Part shown: positions 34,850 to 47,145 of the stretch, in pieces | Layout: each line of letters opens with the position of its first letter | Numbering within the stretch: position 1 is the stretch's first letter | NCBI GenBank assembly: GCA_008508345.1 | Contig: QNGE01000144.1 | Location: 291,213 to 355,212 of the forward strand | DNA from: Paragonimus westermani | Lineage: Eukaryota; Platyhelminthes; Trematoda; Plagiorchiida; Troglotrematidae | Direction of reading: 5' to 3' | DNA length: 64,000 bases | Notes under the pieces: generated by a model | The model's database searches: none | The model's input: only the letters and a program-made list of their open reading frames with translations | Told to the model about the DNA's origin: nothing | Position numbers and translations under genes: made by a program

Positions 34850-37434
34850 TCCAACCACTGAATGTGTGCGAACCTCCTCAACAGCTCCGGTTAATCGATA
34901 GGCCGAACTTGGCTTGTAGGCACTACGCCAAAATCAAGCTTACACTGTACGTTTTTGGTATACTGCACACAGTGATCCATCGAAACAAGATCAAACAGTC
35001 ACGCAGATATTACCAGTAGTTGGAAAGTTTGAACCAAACTTCCAGTGAAAATCATTTCCTGATCAGTCAATAGGAAACGTGTCATTTAACAGCATGGCGC
35101 CGTAAAATTTCCTCAGCAAAAGACTAGAGAAGTTCTACGTCTACCCACGTTCACCCGGGATTGAGCCCTCAGGTGGTGAGTGGATTAAATTTCTGAAATC
35201 CCCCTGATTCATTAATCAATCCAAAATAGTGCTTTAGTCTCAGCCAGGCTATCGAGAACCTTCTTGCCAAAGCATGCTTTCTTATATTATGTTAATTAAG
35301 AGCATGATCGGGCGATGGAGCGCGGCGACTGCAGGCGAAAAGGCCCTCATCCATCTTTGCAGTAGCCACATCAGTTGATGCTCTAGGGTGCGTTCGGATA
35401 CTCCCCGTGTTATGAGGTCTATGTAACTTGTTTCACATGCACAGAAGATCGATCCAGGTCAGCAGTTGCATGGACAACCCAGCACAACACCTGACAGCGA
35501 CCGCCCAAAAGAACGTCTGACAGTCAATGCCCAACATTGTCAGAAGCCCCAACTGTATCAGTAACGTCGATGTCAGTACAAACCATACATTACCTAGTCC
35601 ACTGTTTAGCCTGGCCCTTGACCACAAACACTGTCAAAACTACTTGAATTTGATCACTCTTCTACGCGATGCAAGAGGAATGACTATTCATTGCTATACT
35701 ACAACACATCCTGCACTGACGCCACCGTACGACCTAAACAGCACGCAATCCTATGGTGAAGACTCCAAGATTTGTACAACCTCATCCAGTTAGCGGATTA
35801 CAAATCAAAGACCACTCTCATATAAGTTCATCTATCCGTCATACTCCGCAGGCTCTAACTGCCTCAGTTGGTGATTCGCAACTGTCAAAGTCATTTCTAC
35901 TGTGCTATCCGGATTTTGATGTCCTAACATTCTGTCATACGGTTTTGTTATTCATGTACATTCTGGACAGAGTTACCTATGTAACATATATGCATTTTTT
36001 AACGGCATTATTCATCTTCTGATCATAGGTGATTTTTGTGCCAATATTACACTGACCATCAAAGGGCTATTGTAATTTGTCTCCACTGGCCACATCTATG
36101 CACTCAAAACACCAATCAGATTAATTCGTTGTAGACAGCTACAACTGATGCTGCTTGAAATTTTATGGGTTATCATGGAGCATCGACGCTTGGTTAGTCA
36201 CGACGGCAATTCCGCGTTCGTGGGTGTTGTTTCACCATCGATTGTTTCTACACTATGATATTCAGTCCGAAGTTCAGAATGCAACGTGTCAAAGGTAGCC
36301 TAATTACTAGTGTTTCGACGTGTTCGCAAAGGCTTTACCGCTGGTTCTCGTAACGGTTATACGTCACTGGGACAAGCACGCACTTTCACATGCTTATTCA
36401 CTAACCTACACAAACACACTTCAGGTATCTCCGTCCTTGTTCACTCGGTGGACTGCCGTTTCAAATCTAGGGTCATCATTTTACAAATCTCACTGTATAA
36501 CCACTAATCCCACCATCATGTCAGCCAATCATCGGACCGTTCTGTTTCAAATGCATATTTGGAAACGACTGGTATTGTGGTCATTCGCTCCTCATCTCTA
36601 CCCAGAAAAGGTCGTGGTACGTACTCTCTGTTCATGCAAACTGTGTGCTAGCTGGTTACTGGTTTTTTACACGCGATCGATGACACCCGCGCATATTATA
36701 AAGCTGTGTAAATCTGGATACGGTTGGTATATGCTCATGAATGGGCTTAAATGGCCTATACAGTGACAAAAGCCGTCAGTCGCTGCAAAATATACGGTTG
36801 GGTCAAAACTAGGCGTGGTGGTTTGCAAACTCCATCTGTCAAGGACAAAAAACCTAGAGAAAATAGACTTTTCACAAAATATGCACTCGCAACACAGTAA
36901 CTGGAAAGTGTAAGATAACGTAATATTTCATGGCATACTGGTTGTCTTTCTTCTGATATACTGTACTATTGGAGTGTACTTCGCTTTTCAGCCGTGTAGT
37001 ACAGCTACTCAGCTTTGATAAATACCTATTCAACTGCGTCACACATAGTTCCACTAGTGAGTCTTGTAAACTAGTTTTCAAACATTATCGCTAGATTTTA
37101 AGCCAGTAGGTTACATACGCTTACAATGGGATGTGCTGATCACGTACGAACCACAAATAATATCGTATAAAACAAACGTATAAATCCCTCCTTTAATAGA
37201 ATACACCTCAAGAGCTTAGCAACCTTAGCATATATCTGTTAAATTGTATAAGTACACCTAGATGTAAATTACATTCGACATACTTAGTAGAGGTATGGAC
37301 TGTCGTTTTTAATAAATGTGATGATATTAGTAGGTAGCAGGGAATTTTTACTGATTTAAGTCGAACACCGTTTATACTTGATTGCCGCTTCTACATTCCC
37401 GTTGGGGAAAGTAGTCCTTCAGTCTCAAAATGGC
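34850..37434. other. Intergenic or intronic, nothing firm
   Basis: Contains a 148-codon frame (36320-36766, plus) without splice, promoter or family support, and short frames on both strands near 35430-35790. Confidence 0.4.
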
Positions 37435-37472
37435 GTAGCGAACAAGCTCATTTTCGGTTATTCATCATCAGG
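37435..37472 (-). ncRNA. Hammerhead-like motif at the PLE end
   Basis: Minus strand: CTGATGA box, then a short stem II region, then GAAAATGAGC and cgctac. It aligns with the terminal motifs of the PLE at 59705-61697. Stem I retains only one pair here, so activity is doubtful. Hammerheads are known in PLE terminal repeats. Confidence 0.45.
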
Positions 37473-39020
37473 TCAAATACATAACAGTTATATGGCACAG
37501 AGTTGTCAGGGCAACGCGAACAAAAACAAATAACAAGTTCAGGTGAGGTCAGACACGTCATAGGCAGACAGGGGGCCAACGTTTTGATACGATTATGTCA
37601 CAATTATGACGCAGATGGAACCAGGACGTCTTGATCGTTCGTGCTGTGGATGGTTGGCCATGGCAACTTCAACGCCTGGACAAAGCGCTTTTGTGTGCAC
37701 AAAAGTGGATTATTCAGTCAAATTCCGATCGCTTCAGCCGTGGTCAAAATTCGCCATCTGACAGCTTTTGAGTGAATGCCGTTGACTCGGTAAATCGGAT
37801 GAAAAGAGCAGGCCAGGCTGACAGTGTGATGTGTACCAACGAGATTTGAAACAGTTGTGCTGGTAATCGTCTTGGTGACTCCGTTAATGATCCTGGCTGA
37901 ATGATGCTCACGGATACGTTCAGATAAGCGCTTGGTCTTACGACCCACATGATTAGTTCCACAGGAACAAGTAAATGAGGAGACGCAAAAAAAATGCCAC
38001 ATAAACGGACACTTTATCCTTTAACAGTAAACACAGGGTTGGAGTAGAGTTGAAACATACGCTTAGGTTAGCAGCAAAGAATATCCTGTTGATAGCAGTG
38101 TTCAGTTTGCTAGTGACTGTTTCGGTAAGTGCATCTTCTCAGAATGTCAGTGCAATAAATACTGTCTGCTTTTCAGCTAGGGTCATCTTGTTTCTCGCGA
38201 CGTTTCATAGTCTTGTCCGCAAAAACGTTCCGAATAGCCATTTTGTGAGTACAGTTTACGTACTAACGTTAGTTCATCGGAGACCATATCCCATGTACAT
38301 ATTCGCATGGCTCTATTGGCCATGCAGCTTATGAGATTTCTCTTCTGCTTTAGAGGAACAAAACTGCTGAAATGGATATGCTGCCCATTCCAGGTCTCTT
38401 TCCTATAGATTTTACGTTAAAACTATCCATCAGTACGTCGCTGGACGAGTAAATCCAGGAAAGCCAGTTGATTGTTACTTTCGACTTTTAGTGTAAATGA
38501 TAGATTTGTGTGGGCCGAGTTGAAAATGGCTAAGATATTCGTTGAATTAGTATTTTAGCTAGCTGTACAAATCATATCATTCACATATCACTTATAAACA
38601 CTGAATTCACAAACGGTTTCTTTTAACTGGTCATTCTCAAGCGTCTCTATGAAGGTGTCAGGATACAACGGCCCTAACGGGGATCCCATTGTCGCGCCAT
38701 CCATTCGTCGATATGGTTCCCCATTGAATTTAAACTGCATGAGTACAAAAGTACAACAGATGTTTTAGTTCTAGTGGGGCTACACGGGCATCTACGTTGT
38801 TAACCCCAATATAATCACACAAATAGTCTATCGTATCTTCCAGTGGAACATTTGTAAACAAGGACAATAAGTCCCGAGTAAGCATTTGCTGTCCGTTTAG
38901 GTTTAGCCTCCTGATTGTATCAACGAATTCAAAGAAGTCTCGTAGGCACTCATTAGCGTTCGTCAGTAATGTAAATCTTTTCCATTAAGTTAAATGTTTT
39001 TTGTGGTTCCAACATGAAAG
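37435..39020 (-). mobile_element. Penelope-like element, 5'-truncated, decayed
   Basis: On the minus strand, from high to low coordinates: LLSLFTNVPLEDTIDYLCD (RT finger and palm), VQFKFNGEPYRRMDGATMGS with PLGPL, FNSAHTNLSFTLKVESNN with LAFLDLLV, then the GIY-YIG part CSCGTNHVGRKTKRLSER and IREHH, HPIYRVNGIHSKAVRWRILT, TAEAIGI, and LCTQKRFVQALKLPWP at the C-terminus. Several frameshifts and stops mark it as dead. It ends at a hammerhead-like motif (37435-37472). The + strand frame at 38050-38334 is its antisense shadow. Confidence 0.85.
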
Positions 39021-39177
39021 GAAGTGCTAGTTACGGCATTATGTACTGGATCTAAAGGGACAGTTACTGTGGCTTGTGTTTGAGGTGATGCGGCAACCTT
39101 AACACCGCTCATTCGTCTGGTAACTGCCCATCGGCTGAGCGTATACATAAGCCAAATCAATTATGCCCAATGTGTGG

Positions 39178-39250
39178 TCACTAGCGCAGTGGTAACCAAG
39201 ATTGTCTCATCAGAGTGGGACCTTTCAAATCCCGCGTTATTCCTTGCCAG
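39178..39250 (+). repeat. tRNA-derived SINE head
   Basis: A perfect A-box (TAGCGCAGTGG) and a B-box-like tttcaaatcccgcg at tRNA spacing, similar to the head of the SINE at 3165. No ribozyme follows; the sequence diverges after about 39250. Confidence 0.5.
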
Positions 39251-40340
39251 ATCTTTATCGTGAACGTTTAGTGGAAGGTTTCGGCTGAAGCCCGGACCCT
39301 TTAAGTTTGATCTAGAGGAGCGAAGTCGGCATACTGATTCGCTGAGTTAAACAAAAATGTGAAACAGGGAAAACGAAATTGACTTGACTATGTTTACATG
39401 TTTCCCTAATTAAGTGAAACTTTAATATGTGTGAACGCCCTGCGACCATAGGATACGTGATCCGTTGACACAATCAGGTCGTGATGGTTGGTGAAATTAG
39501 AGACTTAATTATCCCAACACTCAGTGGAATATCTCAAAAGGATTGTAGAATATGGGCAAAGTCAAAACCGGATGGATTACGGGTAACGTGAAATACGAGA
39601 CATCTGAACAAAATCGGAACAACAAGCAAAAATCTACGACTGATAACGTCAGTTAAACACACCGAACGAGGCCGAAGTACACAAGATGTTTAAATGAAAG
39701 CCTCTTTGTGCTGTGGATTGGAATTGCGGTTAATAAACGCGACCGTACGGGCGCGCGAATTGCACACTAAGTGTAATGATTAGTTAAGAAAATTTCTTCC
39801 ACAATGTGGTCAACAGGCAATGGTATAGGTAACTCCTTGCAATAAACCTGCCGGGAATTGATAATAAACTAGCGGTACTTTCTGCTGACCAGTTTTCGTG
39901 AACTTAACTGCGGGAGAATGTGAGGTGAAATAGAACTCACCTGTTTAAATTTGCTTAAGATGGAATGTGCATGGTTGCATACGCAATACGTCATTGTGTT
40001 TCAACCCCCGTGTTGCACACTGGCGTAATGCCAGATATAAAAATTGCGCTGATCAAAGACTGACTTTGAACATGCCTTCAGAGAACGGTTGAACGATGGA
40101 CTAAGGTTGGTAGTATCGATCCATATCGATAACATTTGGACTCGATAATCCGGGTTCACTGCATGAGACCAGAGCAAATGTGTACAAGTATACAAAATGA
40201 ATTGGGTTAAACTAGTACGATGGGGGTTAAAACACTCAACACAACTGATACCATACAATGCTGAGAGTTTCAGCAACAGCTGAAGGACCACGTGGAACTG
40301 TTGCAACATCAATGAATAATTCCACCGTTTTACAACAAAA
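39251..40340. other. Non-coding, nothing recognised
   Basis: A 103-codon minus-strand frame (40001-40312) is hydrophobic and without splice support. Confidence 0.4.
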
Positions 40341-40625
40341 ATGGAGAATTATAAAACGCAACTAAAACCTAAGGGAGAACCAGTTGGGATACTGGAGCAA
40401 ACAATACACTACTCAAAATTTACGGTTCTCAAGGGTGACCGATTATTCTGTTTCCTGGATGGATGGTCTAAGCCTTGTTCATTACAGCTGAGGGACTTCA
40501 GTCTTCATTTTCCAGTGTGTATTGAAGAAAGTAATTCTGATTCGTTAATCCAACAAACTTGTGAATACAGCCCTCTCATCGAGTGTGACAAGCTGCGAAG
40601 TAGGCCACCGATTTGCAGTATCTAA
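40341..40625 (+). CDS. 94-codon open frame with ATG in good context, unknown
   Basis: The start context is acaaaaATGG. The peptide contains YKTQLKPKGEPVGILEQ, LFCFLDGWSKPC and LIQQTCEYSPLIECDKLRSR, and ends in TAA. It has many Cys residues and no signal peptide. The composition looks protein-like, but no promoter, intron boundary or family was recognised. It could be a small single-exon gene, a first exon whose donor I cannot place, or a transposon relic. Confidence 0.35.
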   Translation: MENYKTQLKPKGEPVGILEQTIHYSKFTVLKGDRLFCFLDGWSKPCSLQLRDFSLHFPVCIEESNSDSLIQQTCEYSPLIECDKLRSRPPICSI

Positions 40626-40712
40626 CCTAACTTGCAGCACCCGCTAACTTTGCTCGACAGCAAAGTTACAATAACCGACCGCATTATAGTCTTTCCTACA
40701 CCGGTGATAAGT

Positions 40713-41048
40713 TCACTTCAGGATGGTAAGCGTTTGCCTGACATAGGGAAACGTCACCTGGCAATAACTTTTCACACTACCTAACCAAACGCCGGACGTA
40801 TTACTGACTACTGAATAGTTGACAATCCGATACTGACTGGTTCTATGTACTGTTGGCGTCCTTCGATTTACATTCACACAGAAGAAATCTTTGATTTCCA
40901 TCAAGTTCCATAGACTGACCATTTCTGCTTCTACTGATTGACGTCGCGTCATTCTTGCGATCGAGCAACTAAAGCTGCATGGTAATCTATCTGAGGGTGA
41001 GGAAAGGATATGGCTTTTCGAGTTATGGTGTATCATCCGGGAGGACAA
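40713..41048 (-). CDS. 111-codon minus-strand frame, unknown
   Basis: The frame opens with an ATG near 41048 and contains RLPCSFSCSIARMTRRQSVE, EMVSLWNLMEIKDFFCVN and VKSYCQVTFPYVRQTL before a TAG. It is protein-like without a recognisable domain. It lies between two + strand frames of similar quality, a density unlike the rest of the window. Confidence 0.3.
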   Translation of the reverse strand: MSSRMIHHNSKSHILSSPSDRLPCSFSCSIARMTRRQSVEAEMVSLWNLMEIKDFFCVNVNRRTPTVHRTSQYRIVNYSVVSNTSGVWLGSVKSYCQVTFPYVRQTLTILK

Positions 41049-41094
41049 TAATCACGAGCAGTCATCCTAACTCCACAGCGTCGGTGGACATGAA

Positions 41095-41472
41095 TTGTAC
41101 CCTGTTCCGAAGAAATTAGTCATTCCAAAGACAATGGCCAAGTTCCTGTCGGTAAAACTAAAGAATCTGCTTTCGGGCCAAATCCCTTCAGTTAATCTCC
41201 GGGTCAGCGAACGTGCCAACTGTAGTTTCTTGATTCTGGATCAGAGCATGCAATGTTGCCAAACAAGCAGGCAATTAAGTGCAATTATAGTGACAGTTTG
41301 GAGGAGCAACCACGTGATTGACGAATTATTGGATACGATAATATCATTCTTTGGTAGATACTCGACAGAAGAGATAAGACAGTTTCATGAGTCCAGACGA
41401 CACATCAACCACCTAAACGACATTCCTGTAACAACATCTATTGACTCGACCGGACTGCCGCAAAGGTCGTAA
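41095..41472 (+). CDS. 125-codon open frame, unknown
   Basis: One of the longer open frames of the window outside the transposons. It contains MAKFLSVKLKNLLSGQIPS, VIDELLDTIISFFGRYSTEE and IRQFHESRRHINHLND, and ends in TAA. Leu/Ile-rich helical character with charged stretches. No clear start context or splice site. It may be a decayed transposon frame. Confidence 0.35.
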   Translation: MYPVPKKLVIPKTMAKFLSVKLKNLLSGQIPSVNLRVSERANCSFLILDQSMQCCQTSRQLSAIIVTVWRSNHVIDELLDTIISFFGRYSTEEIRQFHESRRHINHLNDIPVTTSIDSTGLPQRS

Positions 41473-41479
41473 TCCAAGC

Positions 41480-43385
41480 GCCTCTGGTTTGTCAAAAAGG
41501 CGCAGCCAAAGAGACTTCAGAAGTTCAAACTAGAGATCAGTCCTAAGACCGCCAACAAACATTCGTTCTGCGGCACCCATCTTCAGTGTTATCTGCTACA
41601 TTTGCTTAAGGATAGGCTATACATGGAAGACCTGTTGTAAGCCCAGGCGCCATTGATCTGAAGTTAAACAAACGGCTCATTGGTGCGTTACCAATTCCAT
41701 AGATAAACTGCAAACTACAAGGTCGTATCAACGGTTCATGTACAGACAGCTGCTGTCTGAATAAGGAGCGCATCATGCTTAATTGGGGACACTGATAGTA
41801 GAATCCATTGCCCCGAAAGACACGCTTAATTCTGTATGACCGATTACTGATCGCTGCTCCCCGCTGTTCGGCGAGAAGTCTGTTCTAGTCTCACTGTAAT
41901 GACAGAAGCACGCTTCTGTTCAGTACCTCATTTCCATGAAAAGCTTATTCTTTCCGGGAATGACGGTGATGTCACTTTTGATTGTTCCGCTTCATCGTAC
42001 CAGGCAAGCCAAACATCCTGTAATAGTGTGAACTTCCAACGGCAAATTATTTACCACTCCATCGAGGCCGAAAGAAATTAATCAGCACGGTGTCATTTTT
42101 TGAGTGACTTTATTCCCTCGGGCAATTCACTTCTTGATCGAGGTGAGAAAATAGAACATGGCCGATTTGTGATAAATACCTACCATGATTCTGTAGCTGT
42201 GACTATAGAGATATGCAGCTATAACAGTAAAGCCGAGGACCACATAAAGACAGTGCACTGCAGTAAACACTTCTCAAAGTTTGGCATTTCTGGCTCATAC
42301 CTATAGATTCCATCGATTTCCAGATTTAGGTCTCCGGCAACAAAAGGTATTCTGTAGTATCTGTTCCTCCTAGCGTTCGGGTTGCTCTTGTGTTCCGATG
42401 TTTCCTATGCAGCCAGCGGTATGGTAATCACCGATCTTGATCGATTATTGGTTTACGACAGACATTTAAGCATCCTCAGAGCAAAAACGTACATGCCGAT
42501 CATACGGATAAAATGACGCAGGAGGTGGTTTCAATGAATGTTTTGAGTCGGACCACCAAATCGCGTGTGCGGACTGAAATTTCTCAGCTTTGTCGTCAAT
42601 ACTTTATTTTGTCGACTGGACGTGAGTCAATTCAACCAGCTGACTGACAAATACTCAGCAAAATATCAAAGGCACCAGAGATCTATCATGATACATTGCA
42701 ATGCTACACGGCTGTTAAACAACGGGTTTAGCCGCTGTTTTCACCTAGGTAGATAGAGGTGTACGAGGAGACGAAACGTGACACAGCACAGTGCATCATT
42801 GTACAATGTCCACTGTTAACGCCATTCTCTCTATCCATACAAACCATATTGACAACAGGTGTTTTTGAGGCTGGAATCAAAACTGTGCTAAAAGACGGAT
42901 AATCCAGTCACTAATGTTACAAGTTCAGCACATCGGTCTTTCTTGCAAAAAAGAGCATTCTTTGTCCAGTTTGATGATGTGTTGCATTGTGATGGTCCCC
43001 TGATAAATTCCCAAGAACTGCGCTGCACGGTTTGTTTTTACTAGTGGAACAGCAAATTGGGCGCCGAGAAAATGAAATCGCCTACTCAACAGAAGTGCTG
43101 GTTCTGGAACTGGACGCCGCTATCCATGCAGCCACCAAGAAGTACGACAGGTAACGTCATAAATTCAAGCCAGGCTCAAAGGGTTAGGTTCCACAGTATG
43201 AAGGAATTAAATGCCTGAGAAGCGCACGCATGCTGATCGCTGTGTTCTGCTTCCGAACCGGTACGACGCTTAGGTACTTACCGACTCCTACCCCAAACGA
43301 CTGAACTTTTCTGGCGAGAGCGCGCGCCACGTTTTTTGCGATCTGGACGTTAAGGAGTCACTCCAGCCGTGAGGGTCTTTCAAGA
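41480..43385. other. Unassigned, short frames only
   Basis: Frames at 41899-42081, 42100-42306 and 42565-42756 (plus) are moderately protein-like but lack splice or family support. Confidence 0.35.
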
Positions 43386-43721
43386 GTGTTTACCACAGAC
43401 AATCGACCACAGTCCTGTGCTAGGGGGATGAAGCCGCTGCTCGACTGCGGTATGCATTATCTAAATAGTGTTATGAAGAATAATGAGAGTGGTATATTTA
43501 GCAGGGCGATCCTACGCAAGGAACCTAATGAAGCACTTCAAGTGGCTATGTCTAATGTCACACACTTCCGAAGCAACCCCTATGTCAGAGGTAGTACCGA
43601 TCAGGAGAAGAGGGTGTATTTTGAAGCTGATGAACAGATATACGGAACAGCAGAGGAATTTACAAACAAGAACAACTGTGCAGTTGGCTTGTTTCACTGC
43701 GTATTTAATGAATCTAACTAG
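43386..43721 (+). CDS. 111-codon open frame, unknown
   Basis: The frame contains MKNNESGIFSRAILRKEPNE, TDQEKRVYFEADEQIYG and ends CVFNESN before TAG: acidic and protein-like. Two other frames overlap it (plus 43483-43830 and minus 43512-43697), so openness alone is weak support. A 12-bp direct repeat (ctaactaggaac) begins at its end, near 43715. Confidence 0.3.
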   Translation: MFTTDNRPQSCARGMKPLLDCGMHYLNSVMKNNESGIFSRAILRKEPNEALQVAMSNVTHFRSNPYVRGSTDQEKRVYFEADEQIYGTAEEFTNKNNCAVGLFHCVFNESN

Positions 43722-43830
43722 GAACCTAACTAGGAAAATACTCCTGAATAATGTCTATTGTTTCCTTGTTGGCGCTCCCAGTAGTATTCACGAACAGCAG
43801 CCTCCACAGCACGGGGAGATGTTAGACTAG

Positions 43831-46800
43831 AGACCAGAAAACGGTTCAGACTCCGAATGATTAACCGATTACACAGAAGTTCCATAGTATAGCACTGGTG
43901 ACCCATGCACAATGGTGCATACTCGCCAGACATTCATTTGGGCCCACTTGTCTAACCAACGCACATACACGGTATTTACCAGTTTGTACGAAGTTTTCGT
44001 TTTTGGATAGATAAGCAGAAATCACTAAGCGTTTTTCTAACCTCAATGGGTTATCGATGGAGAGGTCATTGATGATAGTGCAATATCCCTAAATATGGGT
44101 CACATGATTTTATTAGCAATCACCTTTCGTGTTTGCATGGTGCAGTTTAAAAGCATGGGGCGCAGTCATCTGTATGACAAAGCACTGTAATGTGGCGGGA
44201 TGCTTTTCATCAGCCAATCTGAAATGTCATGGCATATTAGTTTGATATTGTTGCAACTCATTGTGACTGTTTGTCAGCAATACATAATGGTTAGCTGAAG
44301 TTTGTTGGCTGTGTTTGTTTGCTTGATTGTTGCGTCTGATCATAGGCAAATGAATTGCTGTACCGTATGATTGTTTAGACAGTATCCGATCCTGCATTGT
44401 TCTTCACGATTCACAATTTCATGAGTCATCTGTTTTTTCTCTGTTCCACCAACCTTACCCAGACTCTTGATTTAATATATACTATAACATGCAGGCTAGC
44501 CGTTTTTACTCTGAATGCTCGTTACACTTGCGAACCAAATTTGGGACAACGTGGAGGCACCGTGCAACCGCATTCTTTCGAAACATGGGTTTCAACAACA
44601 GTCCTGTGAAAGGAAACAACACAAACAAGCATGAGCCAAGGGTCCAGTAAGCCACGCACACGGCTTACACAAACGCAAACTAAAACGACACCGACAACGC
44701 AGCCGCATTCCTTGTTAAGCATTTCAAATCCAGTCCATGCGTGCTTATTGGTTTCGACCGCACGTTACATTATCCACGTCATAAAAATGACCATTCCACT
44801 TGTAAACGATGTCTTCTGTGTTTTACAATCGTTTGTTTATTGTGTGCAGTCGACATTTTTGTGAATCTCACAATGATTGCAACTTTTTGTTTGTTACTAT
44901 TTTGTCGCATTAATGACATCTTCATTTTTGCTACAAAATACTTTATTTTTCGGTCATTGTACCGGCTTTCAGGGCTATCTTCTGTTTCTCATTGGCCAAG
45001 CAAACCATTGTGTTACCCGTTGAACAGCTCACCCTATGCTTTCTAACCTCACCTTCGTTCCCCGTTAATACAATGAATGAATTGTTTGTAGTGAGCTGTT
45101 TATCTTACATTGTGACCATGCTTCCAGTCTGACTGGCATGACTTCTGACTGTGTTGGTTATATAGTTCACGGTTAATTTCATAACATCAGTGTTCTGCCT
45201 ACTGATTCTATACAGTGGAGTTTTTCAAGAGGAATCACAAGTGAGCCCCATCATCTTTTCCCAGTCTCCAAACTTTGATAACTGGACCTCACCTGGTCTC
45301 ATCTGATCAACTTGACGTTAACATACGTCCTACAGTCAACGAACATTTGATAGTGAGACATGGTGTGTGAATCCAGAAGGCGGATGGCCCACAAATTGTT
45401 TATTTGGGATACCAATACACGACTTAAGCGTCTTAACGGGGCTACGAACAGAAACACTCATTTGCACGTCACACACGTCTGAGGATGCTCCAGTCGTTTT
45501 AGACACTATGTCTCAGTTCCGTCATGTGGCGAAAGCCATTCTATGTCATTCTGCTTTCCAATGATCCTTCCCATATCTCTCCCGTATTTATCCCGCGATC
45601 ACTTCGATCCAAGCTGCTATTGAACAGTGGTGTGAGTAGTATAGTGCGACCGTCTATCCTCACTACAATGGTACTTTCTACTGTGTTGTGTGGATCAACT
45701 CTAAGTCAGTGTATAATCAACGGTCGATGTCTGATTGCTTACAATTTTCACGTGTCCACTGTTACACTATGAATGTCAATCACATTCGCTCACAGCTACT
45801 ACATTCCTCGGTTTGGATAAATAAGGTCCAAAACCCCAACGTCAAAATGCAAAGGTTTTAGAGAGAAAATAAATGACACTAGTTTAGATGAAAGCTTCAG
45901 CTTGTAAATTTATTTTGAATTAACCTAACCCGTGGTCCTACTGTGGTGGTACTGACTACAGAACTAAGAATCAAGATTCCGGGATCTACTGTGATCGCTC
46001 TGCCACGGAGCAATTATCATACCCTACTCCACTCAAGTGATTGCAACCGGATCACATAAATGGGTCATTCTGACGGATGTACACGTTAATAACGTGTCAT
46101 CGGTCGTGGTTAAGCTGATTTTGTTCAGGGAAATTACTCCAATCTGAAGACTGCAGTCACCCGAAAGGTACATCCCGGGCCTCTTGAAAATGGACAAAAA
46201 CATCGTATAATTTTGGTTAAAACATTGTAATTACACGGGACCCGTTGGAAACATGTGCGCAATGAATCCATTTCGTAGGGAGGACAGAGCACCGTTACAG
46301 GGTAAGAAAACAGACTGAGGCTACAAACAGTCTGACGAATTTTTGTGCCCTAACGTTTGGAAATAAGCTTCAAGCCTTGGAAGTTCATCGTGTGGATCAA
46401 ACCACTCTCGACATTCAAACGGCTTTTCAACACAAATTCAGCTTATATACCACTAATAATTTGTTCCTGTAACACAGACAATTAAATCGTCATCTTACGT
46501 GGCATTTTTCCAACCCTATGGTGGTGCGGAACGTAGTATTTTTACTATATAACGACAACTGGATGTAGGCTTACACTATTGGGGGCAGTTACCATTATGA
46601 TTTATTCTGTATAGGATGACCTCAGACAGAAACCACCCTTACATTTACAGTGCTTGGTTCTTTCAGAAAAAAAGCAACCATGTTAACATCACATGTGGTG
46701 TACCTCGACAGGCGCCATTCGGGCTTTGTGTTGTCACTAAACAACCTAAAAGCACAGATCAGACACCAGGCTTGATAACCGTCCCAGCTACTTCAAAAAG

Positions 46801-46914
46801 GTTATCATCAAGCGGGAGATTAGGTGAGAGCTTTGGACATCCTTGTGACTACAACTCACATTCTTTAAGCGTAACTGTGATATCAGAATAAGCAGACAGT
46901 CAAGATGTTTTAAG
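43831..46914. other. Non-coding, nothing firm
   Basis: Weak open frames at 45367-45564 and 46616-46891 (plus) are protein-like in composition but unsupported by splice sites. Confidence 0.4.
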
Positions 46915-47145
46915 TTGTCGGTGAGGTATCGTGTGTTAAAGCATTTTCATGTGTGTGCACTGGTCTCTGAGTTCAGTACATGGAACCCTATTGTTGGCAT
47001 TAATTACCCATTGCAATCAAACGTCAAAACTTATTACATAGACTTCGGGAAAATTACGGACGTACCAGCTGTCACTGAGTTAAGAACAGGAACAGACGTG
47101 AACCATTTTGTGGCTAGCTACCGAATGATCAGGCAAAAGACATAG
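46915..47145 (+). pseudogene. Discoidin (F5/8 type C)-like fragment
   Basis: The frame contains TYYIDFGKITDVPAVTE then TGTDVNHFVASYRM. This resembles the core of F5/8 type C (discoidin) domains, where a hydrophobic-x-D-(L/F)-G-K segment is followed by V-T-A-V-x-T-x-G and then F-V-x-S-Y-(R/K). The conserved Q-G-R after the second strand is lost and a stop follows at once. It may be a dead exon copy or a diverged exon; the family call rests on motif pattern only. Confidence 0.3.

Noticed and set aside
36320..36766. 148-codon + strand open frame, among the longest in the window
   Set aside because: No splice sites, start context, domain or polyadenylation signal; likely chance.
38050..38334. 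+ strand frame with a signal-peptide-like start
   Set aside because: It is antisense to the minus-strand PLE coding region.
44522..44722. Minus-strand frame with two KECGC units
   Set aside because: A short internal similarity only; no further repeats or splice support.
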